Source: Phycisphaerales bacterium
GTDB taxonomy: Bacteria > Planctomycetota > Phycisphaerae > Phycisphaerales > UBA1924
Length of the DNA: 64,000 bases
Direction of reading: 5' to 3'
Assembly (NCBI GenBank): GCA_020850415.1
Contig: JADZER010000059.1
Location: forward strand, 62,001-126,000
Shown: one piece after another, positions 17,166 to 25,460 of the stretch
Position numbering within the stretch: the first letter of the stretch is position 1
How the letters are laid out: each line of letters starts with the position of its first letter
The notes under the pieces: model-generated
Told to the model about the DNA's origin: nothing
The model's database searches: none
Seen by the model: the letters and a program-made list of their open reading frames with translations, nothing else
Made by a program: the position numbers and the translations under genes

Positions 17166-17330
17166 ACAGAACGGCCCCGCGCTGACCATGGGGGTAGGGG
17201 TCAGGGGTCGAGTTTGACATAACATGTATTATCGGACCTTGGGTCCCGCGCCCGCGCCACCCCCCGGAGCACCCGGGGTAAACTCTGCTCGTGGCCCAGA
17301 CAGCAATCGCGGCCCGTGGAGAGCGAAGCG

Positions 17331-18083
17331 ATGACCATCCGCCGAATCGGCCCGCTGGGCGTCTTGCTGCTGAGCGTCGGCGCGGCCTTGTCGGGCTGCG
17401 ATGCCATCCGCACCCCCGGCTTCGAGCAGTTCGGGACCGCCGCGGCGCAGGAGCAGAGCGTCAATCCGGGCATCAACGACGCCTACCTCGCCGCCGACAT
17501 CGACGCCGGGCAGTGGGCCCAACGCTTCGAGGTTGAGACCCGCGAGATCTACCACGAGCGGGATGCGATCGTGGGCGCGGTGGGGCTTACGCCCGGCCAG
17601 GCCGTCGCCGACATCGGCGCGGGGACCGGCCTGTTCCTCGAGCCCTTCGGCGCGGCTGTGGGGCCGTCGGGCAGGGTCTACGCCCTGGACATCGTCCCGG
17701 CGTTCGTCGACCACATGAACGAGCGGGCGGGGGCCAAGGGCCTGCGCCAGGTGGAGGCCCGTCTCTGCTCGGAGCGCTCGATCGATCTCCCCGAACGCGT
17801 GCTCGATGTCGCGTTCGTGTGCGATGTGTACCACCACTTCGAGTACCCGCGATCCAGCCTCGCTTCCATCTACGCGTCGCTGCGTCCGGGCGGCTCGCTG
17901 GTGATCATCGACTTCGAGCGGATCCCCGGGGTGTCCCGCGAGTGGGTGCTCGGCCATGTGCGCGCGGGCAAGCCGGAGGTCATCGCCGAGGTCGAGAGCG
18001 CGGGGTTCCGCCTCGCGGAAGAGGTGGGCATCGCGGGCTTCCGCGAGAGCTACTTCCTGCGTTTCCGTAAGCCCGGCTCCTGA
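17331..18083 (+). CDS. Exported SAM-methyltransferase-fold lipoprotein
   Basis: A 250-residue protein. ATG 17331 starts a lipoprotein signal (hydrophobic residues 6-22, lipobox LSGC); GTG 17316 is an alternative. The body is a class I methyltransferase fold: motif I VADIGAGTGLFLEPF, motif II YALDIVP, motif IV DVAFVCDVYHHFEYP, motif VI LRPGGSLVIIDFER. The substrate is unknown. Lipidation and export would place it outside the cytoplasm, where S-adenosylmethionine is not normally available. An AT-rich tract (17213-17234) or TAAACT near 17279 may hold the promoter. It converges on the tricorn-type protease gene across a strong terminator. Confidence 0.75.
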   Translation: MTIRRIGPLGVLLLSVGAALSGCDAIRTPGFEQFGTAAAQEQSVNPGINDAYLAADIDAGQWAQRFEVETREIYHERDAIVGAVGLTPGQAVADIGAGTGLFLEPFGAAVGPSGRVYALDIVPAFVDHMNERAGAKGLRQVEARLCSERSIDLPERVLDVAFVCDVYHHFEYPRSSLASIYASLRPGGSLVIIDFERIPGVSREWVLGHVRAGKPEVIAEVESAGFRLAEEVGIAGFRESYFLRFRKPGS

Positions 18084-18088
18084 TCGCC

Positions 18089-18114
18089 GCCGCCCCCGCC
18101 TGGTCGGGGGCGGC
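18089..18114. terminator. Bidirectional hairpin between convergent genes
   Basis: A perfect 10-bp stem (18089-18098 GCCGCCCCCG with 18105-18114 CGGGGGCGGC) with a 6-nt loop lies between the stops of the methyltransferase and the protease. There is no U-tract on either side, so it is either a weak terminator or an RNA end protector. Confidence 0.5.
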
Positions 18115-18128
18115 CCGCGGCGCCCGGG

Positions 18129-21100
18129 TCACTCGGTCTCGACGACGCCGAGCATCACCGCGACCGCCTTCTCGAGCTGCGTGTCGCGCCCGGCCGCGGC
18201 GTCCTCGGGCGTGATCCGCACCTCGTAGGTGGGTTCGAGCTGGTCGTTCTCGAGGTAGGTGCCGGACGCGCCCTTGGTCCCGACCTGGGGGATCCCGAAG
18301 ATCAGGTCGCCGGTGTGCAGGCGCTCCCACCAGACCGCCGTGGCGGTGCCGGGCACGGGCATGCCGATGGTGGGCCCGATCTTGAGCTCCGCGTAGGCCC
18401 ACGGGAAGAAGTGGGCGTCGGAGTAGTTGCTCTCGCTCATGAGTACGGCGGAGGGTTTGGTCCACCGGCGCGCGGGCTCGCCAAAGTACTTCTTGCCCGG
18501 CGCCTCGACATTCCGCGGGTACATGTCCACATAGGGCTTGCCGGTCAGGAATGTCACCAGGTCGTCGTGCAGCCAGCCGCCGCCGTTGAACCGTGTGTCG
18601 ACGACCAGCGCCTCGCGGTCGGCGTACCGGCCCAGGACCTCGGAGTACACCACCCGGAAGCTCGCGTCGTTCATCCCCCGGATATGGACATAGCCGAGCC
18701 GCCCGTTGGACAGCGTCTCGACCATCTCCCGGCGCTGCTTGACCCACCGCTCGTAGCGCAGCTCGTTCTCCTGGCCGAGCCCGACCGGCCTGACCACCTG
18801 GTCGAAGGTCGACCCGTCCTCGCGCTGCAGCGTCAGGCGGACGCGCTCCCCGGCCTTGCCGTCCAGCATGGCGAAGTAGTTCGACGAGGCGTCCAGGGGC
18901 TTGCCGTCCACCTGGGTGATCACCATCCCGGCCTGGATGTCGAGGTCGGCGCGGTCCAGCGGCCCGCCCTCCATCACCTCGGCGATCCGCATGCCCGGCC
19001 CGTCGAACCCGTTGTCGTAGAACAACCCCAGCGACGCCGTGCTCGCCGCCCCGGGCGTCGGCCCCGGCCGGTAGATCCCGCCCGTGTGCGACGCGTTCAG
19101 CTCGCCGAGCAGCTCGGAGAGGATGACGGCCATGTCCTCGTTGTCGCCGATCCCCGCGAGCTTGGGCGCGTACTGGTCGCGGTAGAACGCCCAGTCCACA
19201 CCGTGCATGTCCTCCCGGTAGAACTTCTGCAGCGTCTGGCGCCACACATGCCCGAGCAGGTACTCCCTCTCGGCGTCGCCGTCCAGATCGATCTCCGCGG
19301 CGTACTTGATGGGCTTGGTGTCGCCGCTCTTGGCGTCGACCTTCGAGAGCGAGCCGTCGGCGAGCACGAAGAGCGTGTCGCCGTCCTTGTTCAGCTGCAT
19401 CGACGCCGCGTCGGCGCCGAGCTTCTTGAGCATTGTGGTCTCTTCCTCGCGGAAATCACGCACCCACAGGTCGTACCCGGCCTCGAACCTCGCGAGGTAG
19501 TAGAGCCGGTCGCCCTCGGGCGACATGGCGAAGTCGCCGAGGTCCGACGAGTGGGGCGTCAGGCGCACCGTCCGCGCCTCGATCCCCTTCATGTCGATCT
19601 CGAGCGGCTCGGGCTCCTCCTCGGCCTCCTCGTCGGCCTTCGCAGCCTCCTCCGTCTGGTCGTCCGCGCCGTCTTCGGCGTCCTGATCCCCCGCCGGCGC
19701 GTCATCGGCGGCCTCCTCCGCTTCCTCGGCCTTCTCTTCCTTGGCCTTCTCCTCCTCCTTCTTCTTGTCCTCCTCCTCCTTCTCCTTGTGCTTCTTCTCG
19801 AGCTCCTTCTTGAGCTCGTACTCCTCCTTGCTCATGTGGAACTTGTCGAAGGTGTCCTGGTTCAGGAAGACGGCGAGCACATCCTGCTCGGCCCCCCAGC
19901 TCCCGTGGCTGCGTTCGCCGTACCGCTCCGACGACCACAGCACCACGCCGCCGTCCATCCCCCAGCGCGGGCGCAGGTCCTCGTACCCCGAGTTCGACAG
20001 CTCCATCGGGGCCGCGGCGGCGCTGCCGTCGCTCGGCACCAGCCCCACCTGCCCGAGCCAGAACCCGCGGGCGAGGAACTGGGTCGCGAGGTACGACCCG
20101 TCCGGGGCCCAGCGGTACCAGTGATCGCCGTCCTCGTACGAGTAGAACTGGTCCCCGTTCATCGCCGTCACGGTCTCGCCGGACTCGATGTCCAGCACAT
20201 GCACCGCCGTCCGGTTGTGGAGGTAGGCCACCTTCTTGCCGTCCGGCGAGTACCTGGGCTGGAACTCCTCGGCCCCGGTCGCCACCAGCGCCCGCTCGGC
20301 GAAGCTCGTCGCGCTGAAGAAGTAGAGCTCGTCCTCGTCGGCGAGCTTGGTCTCGTAGATGTTCCACGACCCGTCCCGCTCGCCGGCGTACACCAGCGCC
20401 CGGCCGTCGGGCGCGAAGTCCACCGACCGCTCCTGCTCGGGCGTCTGCGTGATCCGGCGCGTCGTCCCGAACTCCACGCTCGTCACGAACACATCACCCC
20501 GGACGATGAACGCGACCTCCTTGCCGTTCGAGGACGCGCTGAACTCCGTCGCCCCGGAGCGGGCCGTCTGGACCACCCGCGTGTCGTGACGCCCCTCCGA
20601 CCCGAGCTGGATCGGCACGATCTGGGCCTGGGTCCCCCCCGCCATCCGGTAGATCTCCCCGTGCCAGCTGAACACCGCGACCCCCCCACCGCTCACCGAG
20701 AGGTCGCGCACGGGGTGGCGCTCGAACCGCGTGAGCTGCTCGGCCTGCGCCCCGGCACGCACGGGCATCCGCCACACATTAAAGTCCCCGGAACGCTCGC
20801 TGAGGAAGTAGAAGCTCTGCCCGTCGGCCGCCCACTGGGGGTTGCGGTCCTCGCCGGCGAACTCCGTCAGTTTCGTGTGCGAGCCGGCCGCAGTGTCGTA
20901 CACCCAGATGTCCCTCGCGACAGCGGAGGTGTGATGCTTGCGCAGCTCGTTCTCGTACCCCTTGCGGTCCTCGTAGAGCATCCGCCCACCGTCCGCGTCG
21001 TAGACCGCCCGCAGCGCCGGGGTGGTCAGCAGCATGTCGGGCGTGCCGCCGGCCACCGGCACGCGGTAGAGCTCCGCCAGCGCCCCGCTCGGGAACAGCG

Positions 21101-21518
21101 TCGAGTTCACATCGTCCGTCCGGTTGCTCTCGAAGATCACCGCCGAATCGTCCGGCGTGAAATCGCTCGGCAGGTCGTCGGCCGAGTGCCAGGTCAATCG
21201 CTTGGCCTCGCCCCCCGCGGCGGGCATCACGAACACATCCAGGTTGCCGTGCCGGTCCGACGCGAAGGCGATCCACCGCCCGTCATGGGACCATACCGGC
21301 CGGGTCTCGTACGCCCCGTGGATCGTCAGCGGCCGGGCGGTGCCCCCGGACGCCGGCACCACATAGAGGTCGCCCCCGCTGGCGAACACGATCGTGCTCC
21401 CGTCCGGCGAAACGGCGGGCGAGCGGAACCAGTTCGAGGACACTTCCTGTGCCGCCGCGATCCCCCCGAACGCGCCCCACGCCGCCGCGGACACCACCAG
21501 CCAGTGAGCTTTCGACAT
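18129..21518 (-). CDS. Tricorn-type S41 protease with beta-propellers, PDZ and acidic/Lys-rich insert
   Basis: An 1129-residue exported protease. ATG 21518 starts a signal peptide ending AAAQ and follows a GAGGAG site. Domains in order: a WD40/TolB-like propeller (about residues 30-330), a second propeller (about 330-560), a charged coiled coil very rich in Lys, Glu and Asp (about 560-645), a third propeller-like part, the tricorn core with ASHTGG (catalytic His region, about 806-811), a PDZ domain (about 843-886) and the S41 catalytic region with FNGGGWLHDDLV and the nucleophile motif SESNYSDAHFF (about 1029). It fits tricorn protease homologues, which cut peptides into short fragments. The charged insert is unusual. 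Confidence 0.86.
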   Translation of the reverse strand: MSKAHWLVVSAAAWGAFGGIAAAQEVSSNWFRSPAVSPDGSTIVFASGGDLYVVPASGGTARPLTIHGAYETRPVWSHDGRWIAFASDRHGNLDVFVMPAAGGEAKRLTWHSADDLPSDFTPDDSAVIFESNRTDDVNSTLFPSGALAELYRVPVAGGTPDMLLTTPALRAVYDADGGRMLYEDRKGYENELRKHHTSAVARDIWVYDTAAGSHTKLTEFAGEDRNPQWAADGQSFYFLSERSGDFNVWRMPVRAGAQAEQLTRFERHPVRDLSVSGGGVAVFSWHGEIYRMAGGTQAQIVPIQLGSEGRHDTRVVQTARSGATEFSASSNGKEVAFIVRGDVFVTSVEFGTTRRITQTPEQERSVDFAPDGRALVYAGERDGSWNIYETKLADEDELYFFSATSFAERALVATGAEEFQPRYSPDGKKVAYLHNRTAVHVLDIESGETVTAMNGDQFYSYEDGDHWYRWAPDGSYLATQFLARGFWLGQVGLVPSDGSAAAAPMELSNSGYEDLRPRWGMDGGVVLWSSERYGERSHGSWGAEQDVLAVFLNQDTFDKFHMSKEEYELKKELEKKHKEKEEEDKKKEEEKAKEEKAEEAEEAADDAPAGDQDAEDGADDQTEEAAKADEEAEEEPEPLEIDMKGIEARTVRLTPHSSDLGDFAMSPEGDRLYYLARFEAGYDLWVRDFREEETTMLKKLGADAASMQLNKDGDTLFVLADGSLSKVDAKSGDTKPIKYAAEIDLDGDAEREYLLGHVWRQTLQKFYREDMHGVDWAFYRDQYAPKLAGIGDNEDMAVILSELLGELNASHTGGIYRPGPTPGAASTASLGLFYDNGFDGPGMRIAEVMEGGPLDRADLDIQAGMVITQVDGKPLDASSNYFAMLDGKAGERVRLTLQREDGSTFDQVVRPVGLGQENELRYERWVKQRREMVETLSNGRLGYVHIRGMNDASFRVVYSEVLGRYADREALVVDTRFNGGGWLHDDLVTFLTGKPYVDMYPRNVEAPGKKYFGEPARRWTKPSAVLMSESNYSDAHFFPWAYAELKIGPTIGMPVPGTATAVWWERLHTGDLIFGIPQVGTKGASGTYLENDQLEPTYEVRITPEDAAAGRDTQLEKAVAVMLGVVETE

Positions 21519-21591
21519 GACAGACTCCTCATCGCGCAGCACGGCGCGTCCTCCATCCTAACTCGCCGGAGCCCGCCCGGCGCGACACTCC

Positions 21592-21625
21592 CGGGATTCC
21601 CCCCGCCGCGGCCGGCGGAATCCCG
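21592..21625. other. Strong hairpin between divergent tricorn and hutU genes
   Basis: A perfect 9-bp inverted repeat (21592-21600 CGGGATTCC with 21617-21625 GGAATCCCG) encloses a further GC-rich palindromic core. It lies 74 bp upstream of the leftward protease start and 115 bp upstream of hutU. It could be an operator, a REP-like element or an RNA structure; nothing in the sequence decides. Confidence 0.35.
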
Positions 21626-21739
21626 AGTCCCCGCCTGCGCCCCGGCGGGGCAAACCGGGCGCGGGCCCTTGTGCCCCCCACTCCCCGGGACTAGGCTCAT
21701 GACGGCCGCCAACGCCGCCAGCCTGAGGAGGTTCACACC

Positions 21740-23470
21740 ATGGGCACCAGCACGATGACCGCACCCCGTGTCATCCGCGCCCCCCGCGGCTCCACGCGCA
21801 CCTGCAAGACCTGGCAGGCCGAGGCCGCCATGCGGATGCTCATGAACAACCTCGACCCCGAGGTCGCCGAGCACCCCGAGAAGCTCGTCGTCTACGGCGG
21901 GCGGGGCCAGGCCGCCCGATCCTGGCCCGCCTACCACGCCATCATCAAGGCCCTCAAGAGCCTCGCTCCGGACGAGACCCTGCTGGTCCAGTCCGGCAAG
22001 CCCGTCGGCATCGTCCGCACCCACGCCGACGCGCCGCGCGTCCTCATCGCCAACTCCAACCTCGTCCCCCACTGGGCCACCCAGGAGCACTTCGATGACC
22101 TGGCCGCCAAGGGCCTCATCATGTACGGCCAGATGACCGCGGGCTCATGGATCTACATCGGCACGCAGGGCATCCTCCAGGGCACCTTCGAGACCTTCGC
22201 CGAGTGCGCCCGCCAGCACTTCGGCGGCACGCTCGCCGGGCGACTCTGCGTCACCGCCGGCTGCGGCGGGATGGGCGGGGCCCAGCCCCTCTCCGTCACC
22301 CTCAACGGGGGCACATGCCTCATCGCCGATGTGGACCACTCCCGGCTCGAACGCCGCCTGCACGACCGCTACCTCGACGAGATCGTCCTCGATATCGACG
22401 ACGCCATCGACCATGCCGTCGCCGAGGCCGCCAAGAAGCACGCCCGCTCCATCGGCGTCCACTGCAACGCCGTCGAGCTGCTCGAGCGCCTCATCGAGCG
22501 CGACATCACCCCCGACGCCCTCACCGACCAGACCAGCGCCCACGACCCCCTCAACGGCTATGTCCCCGTCGAGTACTGCTTCTGCGAGGCCGAGGAGGCC
22601 CGGCGCGCCGACCCCGCCCACTACACCGACCTCTCCCTCGCCAGCATGGAACGCCATGTCCGCGCCATGGTCGAGCTCCAGCGCCGCGGGGCCGTCACCT
22701 TCGACTACGGCAACAACATCCGCCAGCGCGCGCACGATCGGGGTTACAAGCACGCGTTCGACTTCCCCGGCTTCGTCCCCGCCTTCATCCGGCCCCAGTT
22801 CTGCGTCGGCCGCGGCCCCTTCCGCTGGGTCGCCCTCTCCGGCGCCGAGCGGGACATCTTCGTCACCGACCACGAGCTCTTGAAACTCTTCCCGCCCGGC
22901 TCCGGCGGCAGCGCCGACGGCCTCCGGCGCTGGATCCTCTCCTGCCACGCCAACCCCCAGGCCCTCCTCGCCGGGCGCTTCGACGAGTGCGTTCCGGCCT
23001 TCGGCTTCCAGGGCCTCCCCGCCCGCATCTGCTGGCTCGGCCTCGGCGAGCGCGACAAGGCGGGCCTGCTCTTCAATAAGCTCGTCGCCAACGGCAAGGT
23101 CAGCGCCCCCATCGTCATCGGCCGCGACCACCTCGACTGCGGCAGCGTCGCCAGCCCCAACCGCGAAACCGAAGCCATGAAGGACGGCTCCGACGCCATC
23201 AGCGACTGGGCACTCCTCAACGCCATGGTCAATGTCGCCAGCGGCGCAAGCTGGGTCAGCTTCCACCACGGCGGCGGCGTCGGCATCGGCTTCAGCCAGC
23301 ACGCCGGCCAGGTCATCGTCGCCGACGGCACCCCCGAAGCCGCCGCCCGCCTCGAGCGAGTCCTCACCAACGATCCCATGATGGGCGTCTTCCGGCATGT
23401 GGATGCGGGCTACGACGTCGCCGCCGAGTGCGCCCGCGAGCAGGCTGTCCCCATCCCCATGGCCCGCTGA
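21740..23470 (+). CDS. hutU: Urocanate hydratase
   Basis: A 576-residue enzyme of histidine degradation that converts urocanate to imidazolone propionate with tightly bound NAD. ATG 21740 follows GAGGAGG at 21725-21731; ATG 21755 is an in-frame alternative. Family features: the start region [31 protein letters not shown], the NAD-site glycines [22 protein letters not shown], and [19 protein letters not shown] near the end. Length is close to the usual 550-570. No other hut gene is adjacent, so the pathway is scattered or lies elsewhere. Confidence 0.95.
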   Translation: MGTSTMTAPRVIRAPRGSTRTCKTWQAEAAMRMLMNNLDPEVAEHPEKLVVYGGRGQAARSWPAYHAIIKALKSLAPDETLLVQSGKPVGIVRTHADAPRVLIANSNLVPHWATQEHFDDLAAKGLIMYGQMTAGSWIYIGTQGILQGTFETFAECARQHFGGTLAGRLCVTAGCGGMGGAQPLSVTLNGGTCLIADVDHSRLERRLHDRYLDEIVLDIDDAIDHAVAEAAKKHARSIGVHCNAVELLERLIERDITPDALTDQTSAHDPLNGYVPVEYCFCEAEEARRADPAHYTDLSLASMERHVRAMVELQRRGAVTFDYGNNIRQRAHDRGYKHAFDFPGFVPAFIRPQFCVGRGPFRWVALSGAERDIFVTDHELLKLFPPGSGGSADGLRRWILSCHANPQALLAGRFDECVPAFGFQGLPARICWLGLGERDKAGLLFNKLVANGKVSAPIVIGRDHLDCGSVASPNRETEAMKDGSDAISDWALLNAMVNVASGASWVSFHHGGGVGIGFSQHAGQVIVADGTPEAAARLERVLTNDPMMGVFRHVDAGYDVAAECAREQAVPIPMAR

Positions 23471-23517
23471 AAACAGAGCCTGAAGCGCCAGCAAGGGTCC
23501 AACCCTGAGGCCGAGAC

Positions 23518-23928
23518 ATGCCGCGCAAGAGCCATGACTACACCAAATGGTCTCGTATAGACTTCGACGGGACGGGAGAAGGCTCCCCCCAAAGACAAGA
23601 GGCTACCAAAGAGACAAATCGAGATCTGCAGAAGTCCATTCCGCAGTTGATTTGCGATGTCCACGAGGAGGTGTCTGCTGGTCGATCGGCGGAGACCAAC
23701 CTCGCTCATGCGATCAAGAGGATGGTCTCGATGATGGGGCGGGTTGCGCTCGAACAGGAGAAAAGCACGAGAACGATGATCCGGTTGACACGGTGGCTGA
23801 CGGCGCTAACTGTTGTGCTCACCGTTCTCACTATACTCACCGTGTTCACAAGCCTCCGAGCTTGCGCTACCATGGCGCCGCGGGGACAAAGCCCTCAGGA
23901 AGTGGAGCACACCGAGGGAATCGACTGA
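23518..23928 (+). CDS. Small unknown single-pass membrane protein
   Basis: A 136-residue predicted protein that I do not recognise. ATG 23518 has a weak GAGGCCGAG upstream. The first 85 residues are polar and helical (QEATKETNRDLQKSIPQLI, AETNLAHAIKRMVSMMGRV). One strong membrane segment follows near 90-112 (WLTALTVVLTVLTILTVFTSL), then a short polar tail. The base and codon use is less GC-rich than that of the flanking genes, suggesting recent acquisition with the neighbouring J-domain gene. It may be genuine given the ordered topology, but there is no family support. Confidence 0.45.
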   Translation: MPRKSHDYTKWSRIDFDGTGEGSPQRQEATKETNRDLQKSIPQLICDVHEEVSAGRSAETNLAHAIKRMVSMMGRVALEQEKSTRTMIRLTRWLTALTVVLTVLTILTVFTSLRACATMAPRGQSPQEVEHTEGID

Positions 23929-23994
23929 GGGGGACCGAGGCGCGGCACCCCCGCCTTGCGCACTGACCGTTTTGTCACGGGAGAGCGGTAGTGT

Positions 23995-24591
23995 TTAGTT
24001 GCCGTCACTGCGGCGCTGCTTGAGAAAGGCGAACGCGTCCACAATCTGACGAAGACGCTCCTCGGCGGCACGCACCATCTCCGGGGGCAGGTCCATGGCG
24101 TGATACTTGTCGGGGTGGTAGCGGGCGGCCGCGGCGCGATAGGCCTTCACGACTGAGTCCCAATCGGGTGTGGCCGGTACCCCAAGTGCGTCATACGCGG
24201 ATTGGACAGTCCACTCGTCAGGCCTGTCGCGGTGGTCGGAGGCTGCCGCGTGAACATTCTGTTCGAGAGCATCTTGAATGGACTTGGCCAGCTCATCCAC
24301 CTTGCGATGATCTGCTGCCGTGATGTAAAGAGCCGCGCCTGTCTGAACCTCAATTGCAATGCTCGCCACGAGGGGCTTGCCATCGCTGATGTGCAGCCGA
24401 ACAGTTGTCGGGTAGTGCCGGATATCGAATGCCCAAAGAGATGCCGAAGAATGGCCGCGATGAAACTCAAGGGAACCGCGCTCGCCCCCGATGAGCCTGA
24501 ACCCTGACTTGCTTGCCCAATCACACGCCCGCTCTGCTGCTGCGGCCAAGTCGACATCCACTGAAATCTGCTTGGATTGTGTAATCGTCAT
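23995..24591 (-). CDS. J-domain (DnaJ-like) protein
   Basis: A 198-residue protein with a C-terminal J domain (about residues 130-195): WDSVVKAYRAAAARYHPDKYHAM carries the HPD motif that stimulates Hsp70 ATPase. The N-terminal 120 residues (IGGERGSLEFHRGHSSASLWAFDIRHYP) are not recognised and may bind a client. A J domain at the C-terminus, without the Gly/Phe and zinc regions, marks a type III co-chaperone. ATG 24591 is favoured over GTG 24597 because a promoter ends 6 nt before it. Composition is less GC-rich than its neighbours. Confidence 0.72.
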   Translation of the reverse strand: MTITQSKQISVDVDLAAAAERACDWASKSGFRLIGGERGSLEFHRGHSSASLWAFDIRHYPTTVRLHISDGKPLVASIAIEVQTGAALYITAADHRKVDELAKSIQDALEQNVHAAASDHRDRPDEWTVQSAYDALGVPATPDWDSVVKAYRAAAARYHPDKYHAMDLPPEMVRAAEERLRQIVDAFAFLKQRRSDGN

Positions 24592-24597
24592 GCTCAC

Positions 24598-24626
24598 ATC
24601 CTAACGGGAGGGTGAGGTGGCGCCAA
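24598..24626 (-). promoter_or_regulatory. Promoter for the J-domain gene, near-leaderless
   Basis: On the minus strand TTGGCG (24621-24626), a 17-bp spacer and TAGGAT (24598-24603) end 6 nt before ATG 24591. This is the best -35/-10 pair of the leaderless set, although the AGGA inside the hexamer could also mimic a ribosome-binding site. Confidence 0.5.
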
Positions 24627-24635
24627 CCCGTGCCT

Positions 24636-24811
24636 TCGGCGGGCGGCGGGTTCAAACCCCCAAGGGTGGCATGGGCAAGGCTGCACTGAGCCTTGCCCGT
24701 GCGGATCGGCTCGCGTCGGCCGCACGCCGCACCACGGGCAAGCCGCCGGGCCGGCTTGCCCATGCCACCCCTGCCTTCCTCTGCGTTCTCGGCGTGCTCC
24801 GCGGTGAGACC
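24636..24811. repeat. 176-bp dispersed repeat, copy A, with nested inverted repeats
   Basis: It aligns without gaps to copy B at 25461-25636 with 16 mismatches by eye (about 91% identity). It contains a perfect 16-bp outer inverted repeat (24664-24679 with 24755-24770, core TGGCATGGGCAAG) and an inner one (CTTGCCCGTG with CACGGGCAAG). It makes up most of the 338-bp gap between the J-domain gene and the DUF4258 gene; no gene lies inside. It resembles a non-coding MITE- or REP-like element. Confidence 0.85.
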
Positions 24812-24914
24812 ACCCTCCCCAACTCTCCCGGCCCCCTCCACCCCCACCGCGCACGCTTCCACACCCCCCGCGCCTGCATCCACGGCCCCCGTGGCACCCG
24901 AAGCCCTGAGCCGG

Positions 24915-24920
24915 TAAACT
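24915..24920 (+). promoter_or_regulatory. -10-like hexamer 9 nt before the DUF4258 gene (leaderless candidate)
   Basis: TAAACT ends 9 nt before GTG 24930 with no Shine-Dalgarno sequence between them. No good -35 box was seen. Confidence 0.42.
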
Positions 24921-24929
24921 GAACAGCCC

Positions 24930-25220
24930 GTGACCGAACCTCCCCGCATCATCTTCCGAGTCCACGCCGTCCAGCGGATGTTCCGCTGGGGCGTCTCCGA
25001 GACGGATGTTCGCAGCGTCCTGGAAAGCGGCGAGACCATCGAGGACCGCCCCGACGAGCTGCCCTACCCAGTCCGACTGATCCTCGGCCGGGTCGAGGGT
25101 CGGCCCCTGCATGTCGTTGCCGCCTTCGACGAGCCGGGTGGTACAATCATCGTCATCACGGTCTATGAGCCCGACCCGGCGCGATGGAGCGACGGGTTCC
25201 GACGCAGAAAGAACCCATGA
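24930..25220 (+). CDS. DUF4258 domain protein (toxin-like)
   Basis: A 96-residue protein. IIFRVHAVQRMFRWGVSETDVRSVLESGETIED and LHVVAAFDEPGGTIIVITVYEP follow the DUF4258 pattern, including the early H-A-x-x-R-M motif and the terminal YEPD. DUF4258 proteins are commonly found paired with a small DNA-binding partner in toxin-antitoxin-like loci and resemble the RelE/BrnT group in size and fold expectation. Its stop overlaps the YgiT-type gene by four bases (ATGA), so the two are translated together. Activity is inferred, not shown. Confidence 0.72.
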   Translation: MTEPPRIIFRVHAVQRMFRWGVSETDVRSVLESGETIEDRPDELPYPVRLILGRVEGRPLHVVAAFDEPGGTIIVITVYEPDPARWSDGFRRRKNP

Positions 25221-25459
25221 ACTGCCCCATCTGCCGCCAAGGCGCCACACACGCGGCCACCGTGACGATCACGCTCGACCGGCCCGCCGACGGGCCCGGC
25301 GGGTCCACCACCGTCGTCTTCCGCGGCGTGCCCGCCCAGGTCTGCGAGAACTGCGGCGAACAGTTCGTGGACGAGGCCGTCACCGCCAAGCTGCTCCAAC
25401 AGGCCCAAGCCGCGGCCTCGGCCGGGGTGGAGGTGGAGGTACGCTCGTATGCCGCGTGA
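25217..25459 (+). CDS. YgiT-type zinc finger protein (antitoxin-like)
   Basis: An 80-residue protein starting at ATG 25217 inside the previous stop. Two CxxC knuckles (MNCPICRQG at residues 2-7 and VCENCGEQF near 50) form the MqsA/YgiT-type zinc finger. The usual helix-turn-helix half of MqsA is absent; only a short helix (EAVTAKLLQQAQAAAS) and a tail follow. This short form accompanies DUF4258 partners in many genomes, which supports an antitoxin role. It is the last gene before repeat copy B, which starts 1 bp after the stop codon. Confidence 0.78.
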   Translation: MNCPICRQGATHAATVTITLDRPADGPGGSTTVVFRGVPAQVCENCGEQFVDEAVTAKLLQQAQAAASAGVEVEVRSYAA

Positions 25460-25460
25460 G

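Noticed and set aside
17213-17234. TTGACA plus AT-rich tract as a full promoter before the methyltransferase-like lipoprotein
   Set aside because: TTGACA (17214-17219) is good, but the AT-rich TATTAT follows after only 7 bp and nothing suitable lies at 16-18 bp; left unannotated.
18315-21758. Plus-strand open reading frame of about 1150 codons opposite the tricorn-type protease
   Set aside because: It is the shadow of the protease gene: Arg/Val/His-rich, without any domain pattern, while the minus strand has signal peptide, propeller, PDZ and catalytic motifs.
22145-23494. Minus-strand frame of about 450 codons over hutU
   Set aside because: Its Gly/Ala/Val/Asp-rich translation has no motif; urocanate hydratase on the plus strand is certain.
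24617-24922. Short frames inside the 176-bp repeat
   Set aside because: Frames are present in several phases because of the inverted repeats, none conserved between copies A and B in a protein-like way.
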